DNA of 22,096 bases from Reclinomonas americana ATCC 50394 (GCA_048213135.1 PS015063.1:178117-200212), one strand, 5' to 3'. Shown: positions 10,990 through 21,793, numbered from the stretch's first letter. Translations and numbers: made by a program. The notes: generated by a model not told the origin, from the sequence alone.

Positions 10990-13900
10990 TCACCTGCGAC
11001 GTGAACGCCGCTGACTTGCAGTCTGTGAGACAGCGAGCGTGAGTGATGCGAGCCCAATAAAACGAGAAGACACGACAAGACACGACGTACCCGCCGCTTA
11101 GAGGGACTGTGCGCGTCAGCATTGTCGACTGCCATTGGGCTGTCGAAGAGATGCGTCAGACAAATGAAGTGGGCGACGATGCACCATGCACGGTGTACGC
11201 AACCTGGCCGACTCAGCAGTCGCCTTTGCGGAAGACGGCGATGGTTCGGTACTGCGCCTCCGTTTGGGCGGCGGAGAGTTGCTGCGCTTGTCACTGTGGA
11301 CGCGACAAAAATCAGCAAATGGCCATAAGAGTGTGTGAAGGAGAGTGTTGACGAAACGAATTCGGGGCTGGACCATCTTTTGAACTGCGCAGCAAGAGAG
11401 AAGGATCAGTAATAAAGCATGGAATTGTTGGCGAGGTAATGTTAACGCACTCAGACAGCCTCTTGCTGCTGAAATGAGTTGCAGCACCAAGAATGCAAGG
11501 TGAGTGGCAAAGTATCGGTGGTCGTGCGCCATGCACCATCACAACAAACCGTCGGAGGTCAATCTCTGTGAATGGAGCCAGTGCGGCCCTGCAGAAAACA
11601 AGAGAGACATGTGAGCCAATAGGGTACGTAGGCAGGCATAGAAACGGCAACACGAACCAAGTGGCGGGTGACAATTGTCGACGGCGTCGTGGTCGGCTGC
11701 GAGATTGAGAAGAGTGAGGACAAAATGAAGCAGAGCGGGGTGAGAATACTCTCACTCACCTCTCCACGTCATCAGCAACAGCAGCAGCAGCAGGCGAGTG
11801 AGCACTGCAGAGAGAAAGAGAGAGTCAGTGAACGGCACGACAATACTTTGAGGAACGAGGGCACGCGGGTAATACCTTGCCGCGGGAAAATTGCTGGTGA
11901 GCACAGAACAACAGATAAGACATCAGATAACCGTGGCAAGGAGAACTACACCGCAATGCGCAAACCTTGCGTCTGCGTCGTCATCCATATTGTCCGCATC
12001 GTCACCATCGGCATCGTCGTCTTTGGCTTTCGCTTCGGACAAGGGTGGCGGTTCATCGGCACTGGAGAGGCATGGTATAATTAGAGTACGTAAAATGACA
12101 ACCTCGGGGGCAACAGAAACGCACGTCACACGCTCGTCGACCGCATCGGCATCCATCCTGCGAATCGTGTGAGTTAATCGATACCACCAACAAAATGGAA
12201 ACGAACACACCTCTGATCTGCAGCGACTGTAGTCACAAGAGACCTGCGAACAGCACTACTGCATTCAGTACGAGAATCTAGAAGCAAATCTGAATGGATA
12301 AAAAGTCAAACCTTGCGAACAACACTTCTTCCGCCGACTCCTCTTCTGCATTGTCCTCGTCTTCATCGTCGTCAAGCCGAAGTAGAGCTCCCAGCGATGC
12401 GGTGGACGCGCTCGCACGAGCACCGTCGCTGCAAACGCAGATCGAATCTTGAGGGGCGTGCGACAGCTTACTTGTCGCGCGCATCACATGCACTCACCTC
12501 GACGGCTGCGACAATCGTCGTCCTCTGCGATGACGCAGCGGCGGTGTCAGAAGTGGCGCACAAACACAAACTATTTAAATCCCAGGACTCAACTGAGCAC
12601 GAGTAACAATCCGCGGCCGAGGCGATGGTGGTCTGTGATTTTTGATGAGAAATAGGTTAAGAACAATACACGTGTGCGAGGTACGCGTACCCAGCCGGCT
12701 CTTGCGAATCACTGTGCGCGAGACAAGTCATGAGCGCCACACAGAGGGGACCTGGAAAGACACATGGGGACGCAACGCCACGAATTCCGGCACCTCGAGC
12801 ACTACTGCAGTCTCCGGCTGTGCCTCACCACCATCATCCTCGCTGCGCACCGAGAGTTGGCATCAGCAGATTAATCCAAACTCAGAGTGCACACAACGAC
12901 TCATACCGTGGAACCTCAGGTGCGCGGTCCTCCTCGGCATCAGCAGAGGGCGGCACAACACTGCAGCAGACGTGTACGTGAGAAACCAAACCATGCGTGA
13001 CGGAGGAGATACAATCGACAAACCGATCGCGAACAGCAGAGGACGAATTTGGGGAGGAGAGAACATCAAGGCGTATCGGAGCGTTTCTACAAGCAAGAAC
13101 TGCGTGAGAGCGATGCAGTCGAGTGATCAGCAGGTCGATGACCACTCACCGTGGTGGCGGTGGCTGTTGTGCCGATTCGCTAGTGCTAGTGCTGCGAGAA
13201 ACAACAGTGAGTCTCACGTGCATCGACAGCGAACCGTGGATGTGGTTTCCACTCAACGATGATGGCTCGGCAAGGAAGCTGAAAAACATCACGTCAGTAA
13301 ACGAAATCAACGATACGCAAACAACTCAAGTATGTATTACCTCAATGCATCTGCTGTCGTCATGTTACGTCGCACACTGAGGTGGATTGAGCGCGGTGAG
13401 CGGAATTGAAATCAAAATGCACCGGTAAGAGACGCGTACCCATGGGAGACGACATACGGCTCGTCACTGCGCAACACGTGACCTGCACGGTCCGATGGCA
13501 AGCCAGACACTGCACATCAAAGGGCAGTGGAGTGTGAGAAACAAACAAAGGATTGGGGGACGCTGATCATTGCCTGCTGCAATTCACTCGCTGCATTTAC
13601 TCGCTGCACTCACTCGCTGCACTCACTCGTTCCACTTCACTCGCTGCACTCACTCGTTCCACTTCACTCGCTGCACTCACTCGTTCCACTTCACTCGCTG
13701 CACTCACTCGTTCCACTTCNNNNNNNNNNNNNNNNNNNNNNNNNNNNNNNNNNNNNNNNNNNNNNNNNNNNNNNNNNNNNNNNNNNNNNNNNNNNNNNNN
13801 NNNNNNNNNNNNNNNNNNNNNNNNNNNNNNNNNNNNNNNNNNNNNNNNNNNNNNNNNNNNNNNNNNNNNNNNNNNNNNNNNNNNNNNNNNNNNNNNNNNN

Positions 13901-16900
13901 NNNNNNNNNNNNNNNNNNNNNNNNNNNNNNNNNNNNNNNNNNNNNNNNNNNNNNNNNNNNNNNNNNNNNNNNNNNNNNNNNNNNNNNNNNNNNNNNNNNN
14001 NNNNNNNNNNNNNNNNNNNNNNNNNNNNNNNNTTCACTCGCTGCGCTCACCTTGCTCACCGGACACCGCTGGTGATGCAAATGCACTGCACACGAAGCAA
14101 GGGGATCATAAGCGACAATGCGAAGCAGAATACCAACACAACGCATGATTCCACGCACGAGGCAAGACGACGGACGGGCTTGGCGGCCAGCGCCAGTTCC
14201 CCGGAAGATGAAGCGTTCTCTAGTGACAGTGCTGCGTACGAATACGTGAGCGGTGTTGCTCCTTTTCCGACAGAGCAAAGCACGGCTCATACCTTCCGCA
14301 GTCGGCGGGGAGTGCAACAACACGGCTTGAGGCGGATCACTCGCTGCTGTGTAAGCACAAGTAAATCAGCGCCACAAACGCACAACATCTTTCGAAGGAC
14401 ACCAACGCACATCCACTTTGCGACGGTGACTGCAAGCAAAGCAAAGCAGTCAGCGACAGCACTCCGCAACAATTGCCTCTCAAAACACACACACACACAC
14501 CTGATCAACAACATCACCCGACGCGTGGGGAGACACAAAACGATCCTCGGTCTCGCCGGCGGAGAGCATCACCGAGGCACGTGTGGCCGGTCGCATGGTG
14601 CGCAGCGCCGACGAAGCCGATGGCACCTTGTTCCTTGTCTGCCGGCCTCGGAGACGCGGCTTCTCCACAACAGCCGCCGCCGCCGACGAATCCACCCCTG
14701 TGCCGAGACCCAGCGGCTCTGCTCGTGGAATCGGCGACGTCGTGGACGTCGTCGTGAGCATGCTCTACGACAAAGGCAAATATGAGTCAGTCGTGCAAAC
14801 CGCTCCTCTTTGCCACAAAAACATTGCACCCACCGCTCGGCTCAGCGGCGACGGCTGCACGGGGCTAGAGCCGCGCGACGAGGGCGAGGCAAGTACGGGG
14901 CATTGCTCCACGTTCATGTCTTCGCCAGGTCGTTCGTCCGTTCCCGTTTGGTGTCCCTCCTGATGCCTCTGCGCACCACCGACAGAGTCGCCAACAAACA
15001 CCTCGTGACTCTCATTGGTCGACACGGCATTTGGTGACGAGCTGCCACCCGCGGCAGCGTCGGCAGCAGACGCTGTTGCATCGGCCCCCTCTTGCGACTG
15101 TTTCACGCATGAGTATCACCGTGCGCAAGACAGAAGAAGAAGAACATGAGACCACAAACCATTTCAATCACGCGATCCGTCGCCTTTTTCTGCACGGGTG
15201 CGGCCACGACGGCAGGGACGACTCGCAAGGCACCGACAGTGACCACAGTGGGACAGAGTTCCTCGGCAAGTGGCTGGAGTGGCACACCGAGTGGTGCAGG
15301 CGCCACCACATCGGAACGAAACGGTGGCGACGAGCACAGGGCGGGTGGTGGGAACAAGGTGCTTCCCCTGCGCACGCAGACACATAGAATGAGGCCAACA
15401 CCACCACCATCATCTATCGGTGAGAGGAAGACGCACCCAGTCATTCGTCGTGGCGGCTCGGGCGAAAACAAAATCTTGGCGCCCGGCACATACGGGCTCT
15501 TCCCCAGCTGCTCAAAATCGATATCCTCACTCTGCACCGAACCGACACGCGACGGCGTGGCCGGAGCCGCCGCCGTCGTATCACGATCCACAGTCGGTGG
15601 CGCCGGTAGCGCCGAAGGACTCTTGAAGCTAAAGTCTCTGTCGTCCCTACCAGCGGCGATTCCCGCGCGATCACCACCAGCCACATCCACATCCATGTGA
15701 CTGGCCTCCCCCGACTGCTGCATGCTGTCCACATCGTCTGCACTGCCAGCCTCGTCTTCCTCGTCGCGCTCCTCACCGCCATCCTCCTCCTCCGCCTCAT
15801 GTGTCACCTGATACACCTCATAGAACGGCAAGTCGCAGTACAGCTGACGCATGCGGTCGAATTCGCACGCCGCCACAGCCGCGTTCTTCTCGTGCGTGTG
15901 CGACATTTTGTGCTGCGTGCGGGGGGTACGAATGAGGGGAGACAAGGGGGAGGAGAAGGAGCAAGAAGAGAGGCACAGACCTCCAGCAGGGTGGTGGTGA
16001 AATTGTCGTGGCAGATCTCGCACCACTTGGGTGTCTGCGCTTGTTCCTTTTTCGATGCGCGGGAGGAGATTCGACGGAGGGGTTGTCGGCTCCTGCGGGA
16101 GGGGAAAGGGGGGTTAGAGGGGAAGGGAGACGGAAAGGGAGACGGAAAAGGAAAGGGGGACAGGGGAGGGGAGAGGGAAGAGAGAGGGGAAGGGAGAGGC
16201 GAAGGAAGACAGAAAGGGATAGGGAGGGGAAAAGGCCAAGAGGGAAGAGGATGCGTGACTGGGATAGGAAGAGAAAGGTGGATCAGAGCGACGGAATGAT
16301 AGACGAGTGACCAAGTGGGAAGGGACAAGGAATGAACAACTGGGAGAGAGGAAGGAAGGCGAGGTGCAGAAGAACTGGGAAGTGGCCGAGAAGGGGGCGG
16401 AGGCGTGACCGAGAAGGAAAGGAAGAAAGAACGATTGAAGAATAGCAACATAAGAAGAATAATGAGGCAGAAGGACAGGGAAAAAAAGACCGCAAGAGGG
16501 GGGGTGGGGGGGGGGGGGGGGATGAGGGAATGGAAGAGGGAATGGAGGAGAACAGTGGAGATGATGGATGAGGGAACGGAGGAGAGAACGGAGGAGAAGA
16601 TGGATGAGGGAATGGAAGAGGGAACGGATGAGGAAGTGGAGGAGAGAATGGACGAGAACGGAAAACAAGATGAACAAGAAAGGAAAAGAGAATGGAAGGA
16701 GACAAAGCAGGAGAGAAAAAGAGAGGACAAGCAAATCCTGTCCTCACACCCTCATTCTCCAGAGACAAGGACAGGCCCATCCTGTCCTCCCACCCTGCCG
16801 CTCCCTGCCATCTCACGCAACTGCAATGGAGTGCTTCCACGAATCTCGCCTCGCACAGCAGGAGGCAGCAGCGCACCTGCACCGGCCGCCTGTTGTGCAG

Positions 16901-19900
16901 CCTACATGTCAGCATGGTAGACAAAAACAACCGATTCACGAACAAAACTCACCCTCTGCTGACTCGACTTGGCGCTGTACGAGGACGTGGGAAACGCGAA
17001 CGGAGAGCGGGTGTCACCCGGCAGTGTCAGCGACACGCGCGGTGCAATGCACGGTTTGTGTTCGAGTGAGGCGTCGGCAGTGGCTGAGGTGCGAGTGGCT
17101 GCCAGCATCAACGTGTTGGGCGACGGAAGGAGAGAGAGATGACAGAGTGGGGAGAACTGACCTGGCGTGGCCTCGCGACCAGTGCGTCGTGAAGCGTCCT
17201 GCGGCGACGGTGTGCCGGGAGGAAGCATGCGCGTATCGGCGACGGCCGGTGGCAGCTGCATTATTGGTGAAAAGATGGCGTGAGTGGCAAGGTGAAACAC
17301 ACCACTTGGCTTACCCACGCCAACATACCATTCGCTGACTCGGTGACGGTGTCATGGACTGTGGCTGTACAGCTATGGGCGCCGCAAAGGGCGAATCCGG
17401 TTGCGTCTGCTGTCCGGGACTCTGCATCGGCAGCGGTGACGCAGAGGCCGTGGTGCTTGCGGCGTTTTGATTGTTGCTCGACGTGATCATGCGCGCCGAC
17501 GGCGAGGCCATGACTCGTGGCGGCAGAAACTCTTTCCACATGGGCTGGTACGTGCTGGTGGTGTCGCGCACAATGAGGTACGTTTCGCCGAGCTTGATGG
17601 GCGGCGGGTTGCCATTGGTGCGTGGTGTGGCCGACAAGGCGGCCGCCGTCTTGGCCAGCGCGGCCGACGGCACGGGCGGGGCGGGCGGTGGCGGCGGTCG
17701 CGTGTTGATGCCGAGATTCACCAGCACCGCGTCGGCGTTCAGACCGAGATACTTGGCGAGCCACGTTCCCAGCGCTGCACGCCGAGTGAGCATTCACACT
17801 CATCGACACGATGAGCCACACACACACACACACACAAACCTGCGGGATTAGGAAAAACATGCNNNNNNNNNNNNNNNNNNNNNNNNNNNNNNNNNNNNNN
17901 NNNNNNNNNNNNNNNNNNNNNNNNNNNNNNNNNNNNNNNNNNNNNNNNNNNNNNNNNNNNNNNNNNNNNNNNNNNNNNNNNNNNNNNNNNNNNNNNNNNN
18001 NNNNNNNNNNNNNNNNNNGTATTGGCACGCGCGATTTGGGTTCCGGCGCTTCCGCGACGCCTGTTTCGCTCTGCGAGATGGTTGGCGGTTCCGACCTAGC
18101 GGAGGGAAAGAAGAATGAGTGGCTGCAGAGATAAGAGGGACGTGCACGACACACGCACCCTATCGAGTCGTCGCCCTCTTGTCGCTGCGTTTGTTGCTGT
18201 TGCCCCTGCTGGCGCTTCATGTGCAATGCCGCCAACACCATGCGTTGACCACGGGCCTGTGGGCCGCTGGCGGAGGCTCGCGAGTCGGCGACAATGGATT
18301 CCACTTCCTGTGGTGGAAGGCAAGGGTGAGGGGGAAGGAGATGAGGGGGAAGGGGGAAAGAATAAACGGAGGAGTTCGCACCTCCACGCTGGGATTCCTG
18401 CAGAAGGGGGGATATGGTGAGAAGGTGGGGAAGGCGACAAGGGGAGGGGGGAGGAAAGAAAGAGGGGACAGGACAAGGGAAATGATACAAGGAGAGGGAA
18501 GTGAGAAGAGAGAAAGGAGAAGAGGGGATGGGAAAGAATAGGGGAAGGGGACGACGGAAAGGGGAAGATGGAGGAGGAGGGAGACAGTAGATGAGAGGAG
18601 GGGGAAGCGGAATGGGGTACGGAGGAAGAAGGGGAAGGAGAGAGAGAAGAAGAGAAAGAGAAGGAGAGCGAGCAAGAGAGGGATTCAGTGAGAACGAGTG
18701 AGCAAGAGAGAGAGAAAGAGAAACAAAGAGAGAAAGTGAGTCTGTGAGCGACAGAAAGGAAGAGCAGAGAAGAACCAGACAAAGTGGAAGAAGCTGAGCA
18801 CGTTGACGTGAAAGAAGAACAGAGCAACGAAGCAGACTAAGGTGGACTAAAGAGGGCACCAGCGGAAATCCAGAAGCTTGCACGAACCTCAGTCCCGGTT
18901 TCGTCAGCACCACCTTGCTCTTGTGCGGCGGCACCTCTTTGTCGGCGTCCAGCGCCACTCGCTGCGTTGACACACCGCGAATGAGTGGGCAACTTCATCA
19001 CACACAACAACGCAAGCTGCCCGAACCCCTCCATGCTCAGAGACAAAGCCGGCGAATCGCTCACGCTCGGCGGCGTCGTCAAAGAAGAACACGTATCGTG
19101 ACAGCGTGTGCTTGCTAGACGACGAACTTCGACCGCTCTCCGCAGCTGCTGTTGTCGTGGTCGTTGTCGTAGTTGTGGTTGTCTTGGTGGTGGTAGAAGT
19201 GGCAACAGCGACGGCGTCGGCGACGGCCATCGAGGCGACAGTGTCACCACCGAGAGCCGCAGCCACACCCGCCGCAGCGGCAGCTGTTGCTGCGGCGGTG
19301 AGCGGTACAGTAAAGGCGCCAAATGGAGCCAGCACCGGCTGGTGGGCGGCGGGAGGTGGTGGAGGTGGTGGTGGGGGGTTGGTGTGGTACGCCGAGTCCG
19401 CCGAGGAGGAGGATATCGAGCGCTGGGAAGGGAGAAGGGAAGGGAGAGGGGAAGGGAGAGGGGAAGGGAGAAGGGACGGGAGAAGGGAGAAGGGAGAAGG
19501 GAAGTGAGTACAAACAAGAGGCAAAGAAATTGAACGAAGAGTGTAGATATCAAGAAAACAAGGCTCACGAGGGAGAGACGCAGTGCCGTGACAGCGGTGA
19601 GCGCAGAGGGCAGACAAGGTGCAAACGAGCGGAGTTACAAACGGGCACAGAGAGTAACCAGGATAGATATTATAGAGGCTTATGAGTAGAGCGACGCAGA
19701 GCACGTGAGAGGGAGAGCCAGAAAGAGAGAGTCACAGCAACCTCACGAATGAATTATACAAGGCAATAACGCGTCATCGCTGTGACTCAAATCAAGACAA
19801 GGTACGGCAAGGGAGGAAGGCGTGAGAGGCTCCGTCAAGCCCCTCGAGAAGTACACAGGACAGAACGCGAACGCGAGGAAGAAAAGAGAAGCTCATAATG

Positions 19901-21038
19901 GAACCACGCAAATTACACATGGCAATAACGTTGCTCGTGACAAATGATGTTACGGCAGCGTAGGAGAAGGAGGAGGTACGAGAGGCTTATGAGCACAATG
20001 ACGCGCAGAGAGAGTCACAACAGCCTTGCGAATGAAATACGCAAAAGGGGAAAATTTCACAAGGCAATAACGTGTCATCGATCGCGACAGCTGAAGTCAC
20101 GGCAAAGCAAGGACGGAAAGGAAGCCGTGAGAGGCTCTGCAGAGCGTTACGGCAGAATGCCGCACAGAATGCGAAAGCGCGGATGAAACGCAATTACACA
20201 AGGCAATACCGTGTTATTGTTCGTGGCAACACAAATCAAGACAGAGCTGGAGAAGGAAGGTAAGCATGATGGGCTCTGCCTAGCCTCGTGAGTAGATTGC
20301 CGTGCAGAACGTGAAAAGGAGAGGCACAAAGAGACTCATGAATGTAACACACAATAAGGGCAAGGTTACACAAGGCAATGGTTCGTGACATCTGATGCCA
20401 ACGCAGAGGAAGGGAAGGGAGGAAGGCGTGAAGGCCTCTGAATAGCCTTATGAACAGAATGACGAAAAGAAAAGAGAGAGGAAGAGGCACAAAGAGAGAC
20501 TCATGAATTGAACACACAATAAGGGCAAGGTCACACAAGGTTTGTGACAGCGAATGCGCGAGTGGCACAGCGGGCGACAGGAGAAGAGCATGATGGACTC
20601 TGCAGAGGCTCCTGAGCGGAAAGACGAAAGGAAAAGAGAAGAGGGAAAAGAGACTCATGAATGAAACACACAATATGGCAAAGTTACACAAGGCAATCGT
20701 TCGCGACAACTAATGCCAAGGCAGAGCGACGGGAGAGAGGAAGGCGTGAGGGGCTCTGCAGAGGCTCTTGAGCAGAATGGCGAAAGGAAAAGAGAGAGGA
20801 AAAGGGAATAGAGTATAAAGTGAGCGAGAGAGAGAGAAAGAGAAACACAGTCAAGGCTCCACTAAACACAAAGTGCAATTCCCCTCACAAGACCACAGCT
20901 ACACAAGCTCACCACGTCCCCCACTCAACGACACAGCAACACACAAAGACACCACTGACTCCCCAAACATGTCAAACAACCACTCTTCTCTCACTCTTGC
21001 ATGCCTGTGCGCGTGAGAACGTGCAAGTGAGTGAGTGA

Positions 21039-21104
<66 letters not shown>

Positions 21105-21460
21105 CGTGAGAGAGTGGAAGAGTGAGTGAATGGATACGTGAGAGTAAGTGTTTGCTTGTTAAGTGTCACCCTTCCCAACCCTCTCTCTCCCCACTCTCCC
21201 TCTCCCTCCCCTGTCTCCCCCACCTGCGCCTTCTGCAAGTGCGACTTGAGCGCCTGCCTATGCGGAGGAGTCGGCCCTCGACTCACAGCAGCAGTTGCTG
21301 TTGTTGTCGTTGAAGTCACGCGCGACACTCGCGACGACTGCTGCCTGCGCATCGACTGCAACTGATGCTGCTGCTGTTGCTGCATCAGCTGCGCAGGCGG
21401 CACGTGCACCAGTGGTGCGTGGCGAGTGGGTGGAGCAGGGGGTTTGCCACTCTCATCCAT
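10990..21460 (-). CDS. DBF4: Dbf4-like regulatory subunit of Cdc7 kinase, about 42 exons, about 1,420 residues
   Basis: Dbf4 activates Cdc7 for MCM phosphorylation at replication origins. Reading 5' to 3', exons include 21460-21224 (ATG), 19422-19027, 18961-18888, 18397-18382 (16 nt), 18307-18159, 18095 into the gap, 17774-17329, 17255-17162, 17098-16953, about 16889-16822 (tentative), 16092-15981, 15912-15437, 15367-15172, 15097-14834, 14764-14501, then small exons to the TGA at 10992-10990. Three Dbf4 hallmarks appear in order. Motif N (BRCT-like) is RYVFFFDDAAERERFAGF then EHGGRV, about residues 188-213. Motif M is KLGETYLIVRDTTSTYQP, about 377. The DBF zinc finger is WCEICHDNF...HKMSHTH (C-x2-C-x10-H-x5-H), about 590-612, split by a phase-0 intron. 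The N terminus is Gln/Pro-rich. The C-terminal 800 or so residues are disordered, with acidic runs (LDDDEDEDNAEEESAEE), many SP/TP sites and basic NLS-like patches (PPPKRRRS and a terminal RRSRR). Known Dbf4 proteins are about 650-700 residues, so the tail is unusually long. Residue numbers ignore the gap. Confidence 0.82.
11204..13376 (-). other. Run of 20 symmetric phase 2-2 small exons (Dbf4-like C-terminal tail)
   Basis: Exons: 13376-13341, 13278-13258, 13191-13150, 13086-13024, 12960-12907, 12842-12777, 12711-12691, 12632-12594, 12524-12498, 12428-12312, 12243-12211, 12157-12125, 12061-11966, 11893-11876, 11804-11760, 11696-11658, 11588-11550, 11468-11451, 11384-11358 and 11293-11204. 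The last exons are 11139-11091 and 11022-10990. Every length in the run is divisible by 3 and every intron lies in phase 2. Introns are 53-81 nt, mostly 62-69. The encoded peptides are disordered and fit together, for example TSTSESAQQPPPPR, VVPPSADAEEDRAPE, ADEPPPLSEAKAKDDD and AHSPAAAAVADDVE. Confidence 0.72.
13583..14060. repeat. 27-bp minisatellite with assembly gap in a Dbf4-like intron
   Basis: The unit TTCACTCGCTGCACTCACTC plus GTTCCAC (27 bp) is repeated with little divergence up to the gap at 13720, and the same words resume at 14033. The gap (313 N, 13720-14032) is therefore probably an unresolved continuation of the array. It lies in the intron between exons 14085-14060 and 13509-13440, whose phases (1 and 1) match across the gap. 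Confidence 0.9.
16093..16821. repeat. Purine-rich intron tract with long G run
   Basis: This 729-nt intron of the - strand gene is almost entirely G/A on the + strand (C/T in the sense direction). It includes GGGGAAGGGAGA-type arrays at about 16110-16230, an uninterrupted run of about 16 G near 16506-16521 preceded by another G run, and GGAATGGAGGA-type repeats at about 16525-16650. The zinc-finger exon follows it. Confidence 0.85.
17863..18018. other. Assembly gap (156 N) inside the Dbf4-like gene
   Basis: The gap separates the exon ending in or near 18019 from the motif M exon starting at 17774. On the sense strand the gap is followed by a pyrimidine tract ending CCGCAG (about 17841), then a GT run (17818-17836), then GTGCAG and the exon. 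Either the first AG is an intermediate acceptor of a tiny exon, or the whole stretch is intron. Confidence 1.
19428..19505. repeat. GGGAAGGGAGA minisatellite next to Dbf4-like exon 2
   Basis: Short GGGAAGGGAGAGG units form, in the sense direction (- strand), the polypyrimidine tract immediately before the CCCAG acceptor of exon 19422-19027. Confidence 0.85.
19740..20815. repeat. Tandem repeat, period about 140-170 bp, about seven degenerate copies
   Basis: The anchor ACACAAGGCAATA (with variants) recurs near 19757, 19918, 20058, 20197, 20370, 20534 and 20688, spaced 139-173 bp. Around each anchor the same order of words recurs: ACTCATGAATG, AACACACAATAAGGGCAAGG, the anchor, CGTGACA, a purine block (GGGAGGAAGGCGTGAGAGGC), TCTGCAGAGGCTC, TGAGCAGAATGAC and GAAAAGAGAGAGG. 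The left copies are more diverged than the right ones. The array lies wholly inside intron 1 (21223-19423) of the Dbf4-like gene. Open frames across it on the - strand merely translate the repeat and are not taken as genes. Confidence 0.85.
21040..21100. repeat. GT microsatellite in Dbf4-like intron 1
   Basis: About 28 GT units with one GC interruption, about 125 nt inside intron 1 from exon 1 of the - strand gene. Confidence 0.95.
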
Positions 21461-21793
21461 TCGTACTGTCGCGCTTGCTGTGACTGACACACACACACTC
21501 GTGCGCGTTGTGTTTAGTGTCGCACACGCACACACACAGAGAGCGCACAGCAGTGGCGAGTGAGTGAGAAGTGCAAACGTTGTTGGCGGGAAAAAACGAG
21601 TGCATGACGCACGTGCGTGTAACTGTCCCATCGTGACGCACTCTCACTTTGCATTCATGTCGTTCAGAGGTGAGAAGGCGCATGCGAGGGAGAGGAAGCG
21701 TGTGTGAGAGTGAGAGTGTGAGAGAAGAAGAGTGCTGTGTCCGATTTCATGCAACTTGACTCTCACTTGCACACGGACGGAGAGAGATGCTTT
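21461..21793 (-). promoter_or_regulatory. Upstream region of the Dbf4-like gene
   Basis: This is the likely 5' UTR and promoter. It contains CA/GT patches, an E2F-type site (21585-21593) and GA/CT-rich words. No TATA box is evident near the expected distance. The boundaries are arbitrary. Confidence 0.4.
21585..21593 (-). promoter_or_regulatory. E2F-type site TTTCCCGCC
   Basis: The + strand reads GGCGGGAAA, so the sense strand of the Dbf4-like gene reads TTTCCCGCC, which matches the E2F/DP consensus TTTSSCGC. It lies 125 bp upstream of the ATG. E2F sites drive G1/S transcription of replication genes in animals, plants and several protists. The match is short, so chance is possible, but its position in front of a replication-kinase subunit gene is suggestive. 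Confidence 0.5.

Noticed and set aside
14347-14383. Ultra-short 37-nt intron (and a similar 36-nt one at 13192-13227)
   Set aside because: Upstream phase-equivalent donors (GTGCGT at 14410 and GTTGAG at 13257) give 64- and 66-nt introns that match the modal size of this gene, so ultra-short introns are not needed.
15146-15700. 184-codon + strand open frame
   Set aside because: It is a shadow of the G+C-rich Dbf4-like exons on the opposite strand, which carry consistent splice sites and phases.
15804-16730. 308-codon - strand open frame rich in Ser/Phe/Pro
   Set aside because: Only its last part (16092-15981) is a real exon, carrying the zinc-finger cysteines; the rest translates the pyrimidine-rich intron.
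20236-20709. 157-codon - strand open frame with an internal peptide repeat (MSRTIALCN)
   Set aside because: The internal repeat simply mirrors the tandem DNA repeat with a period of about 155 bp, and the whole region sits in an intron of the - strand gene.
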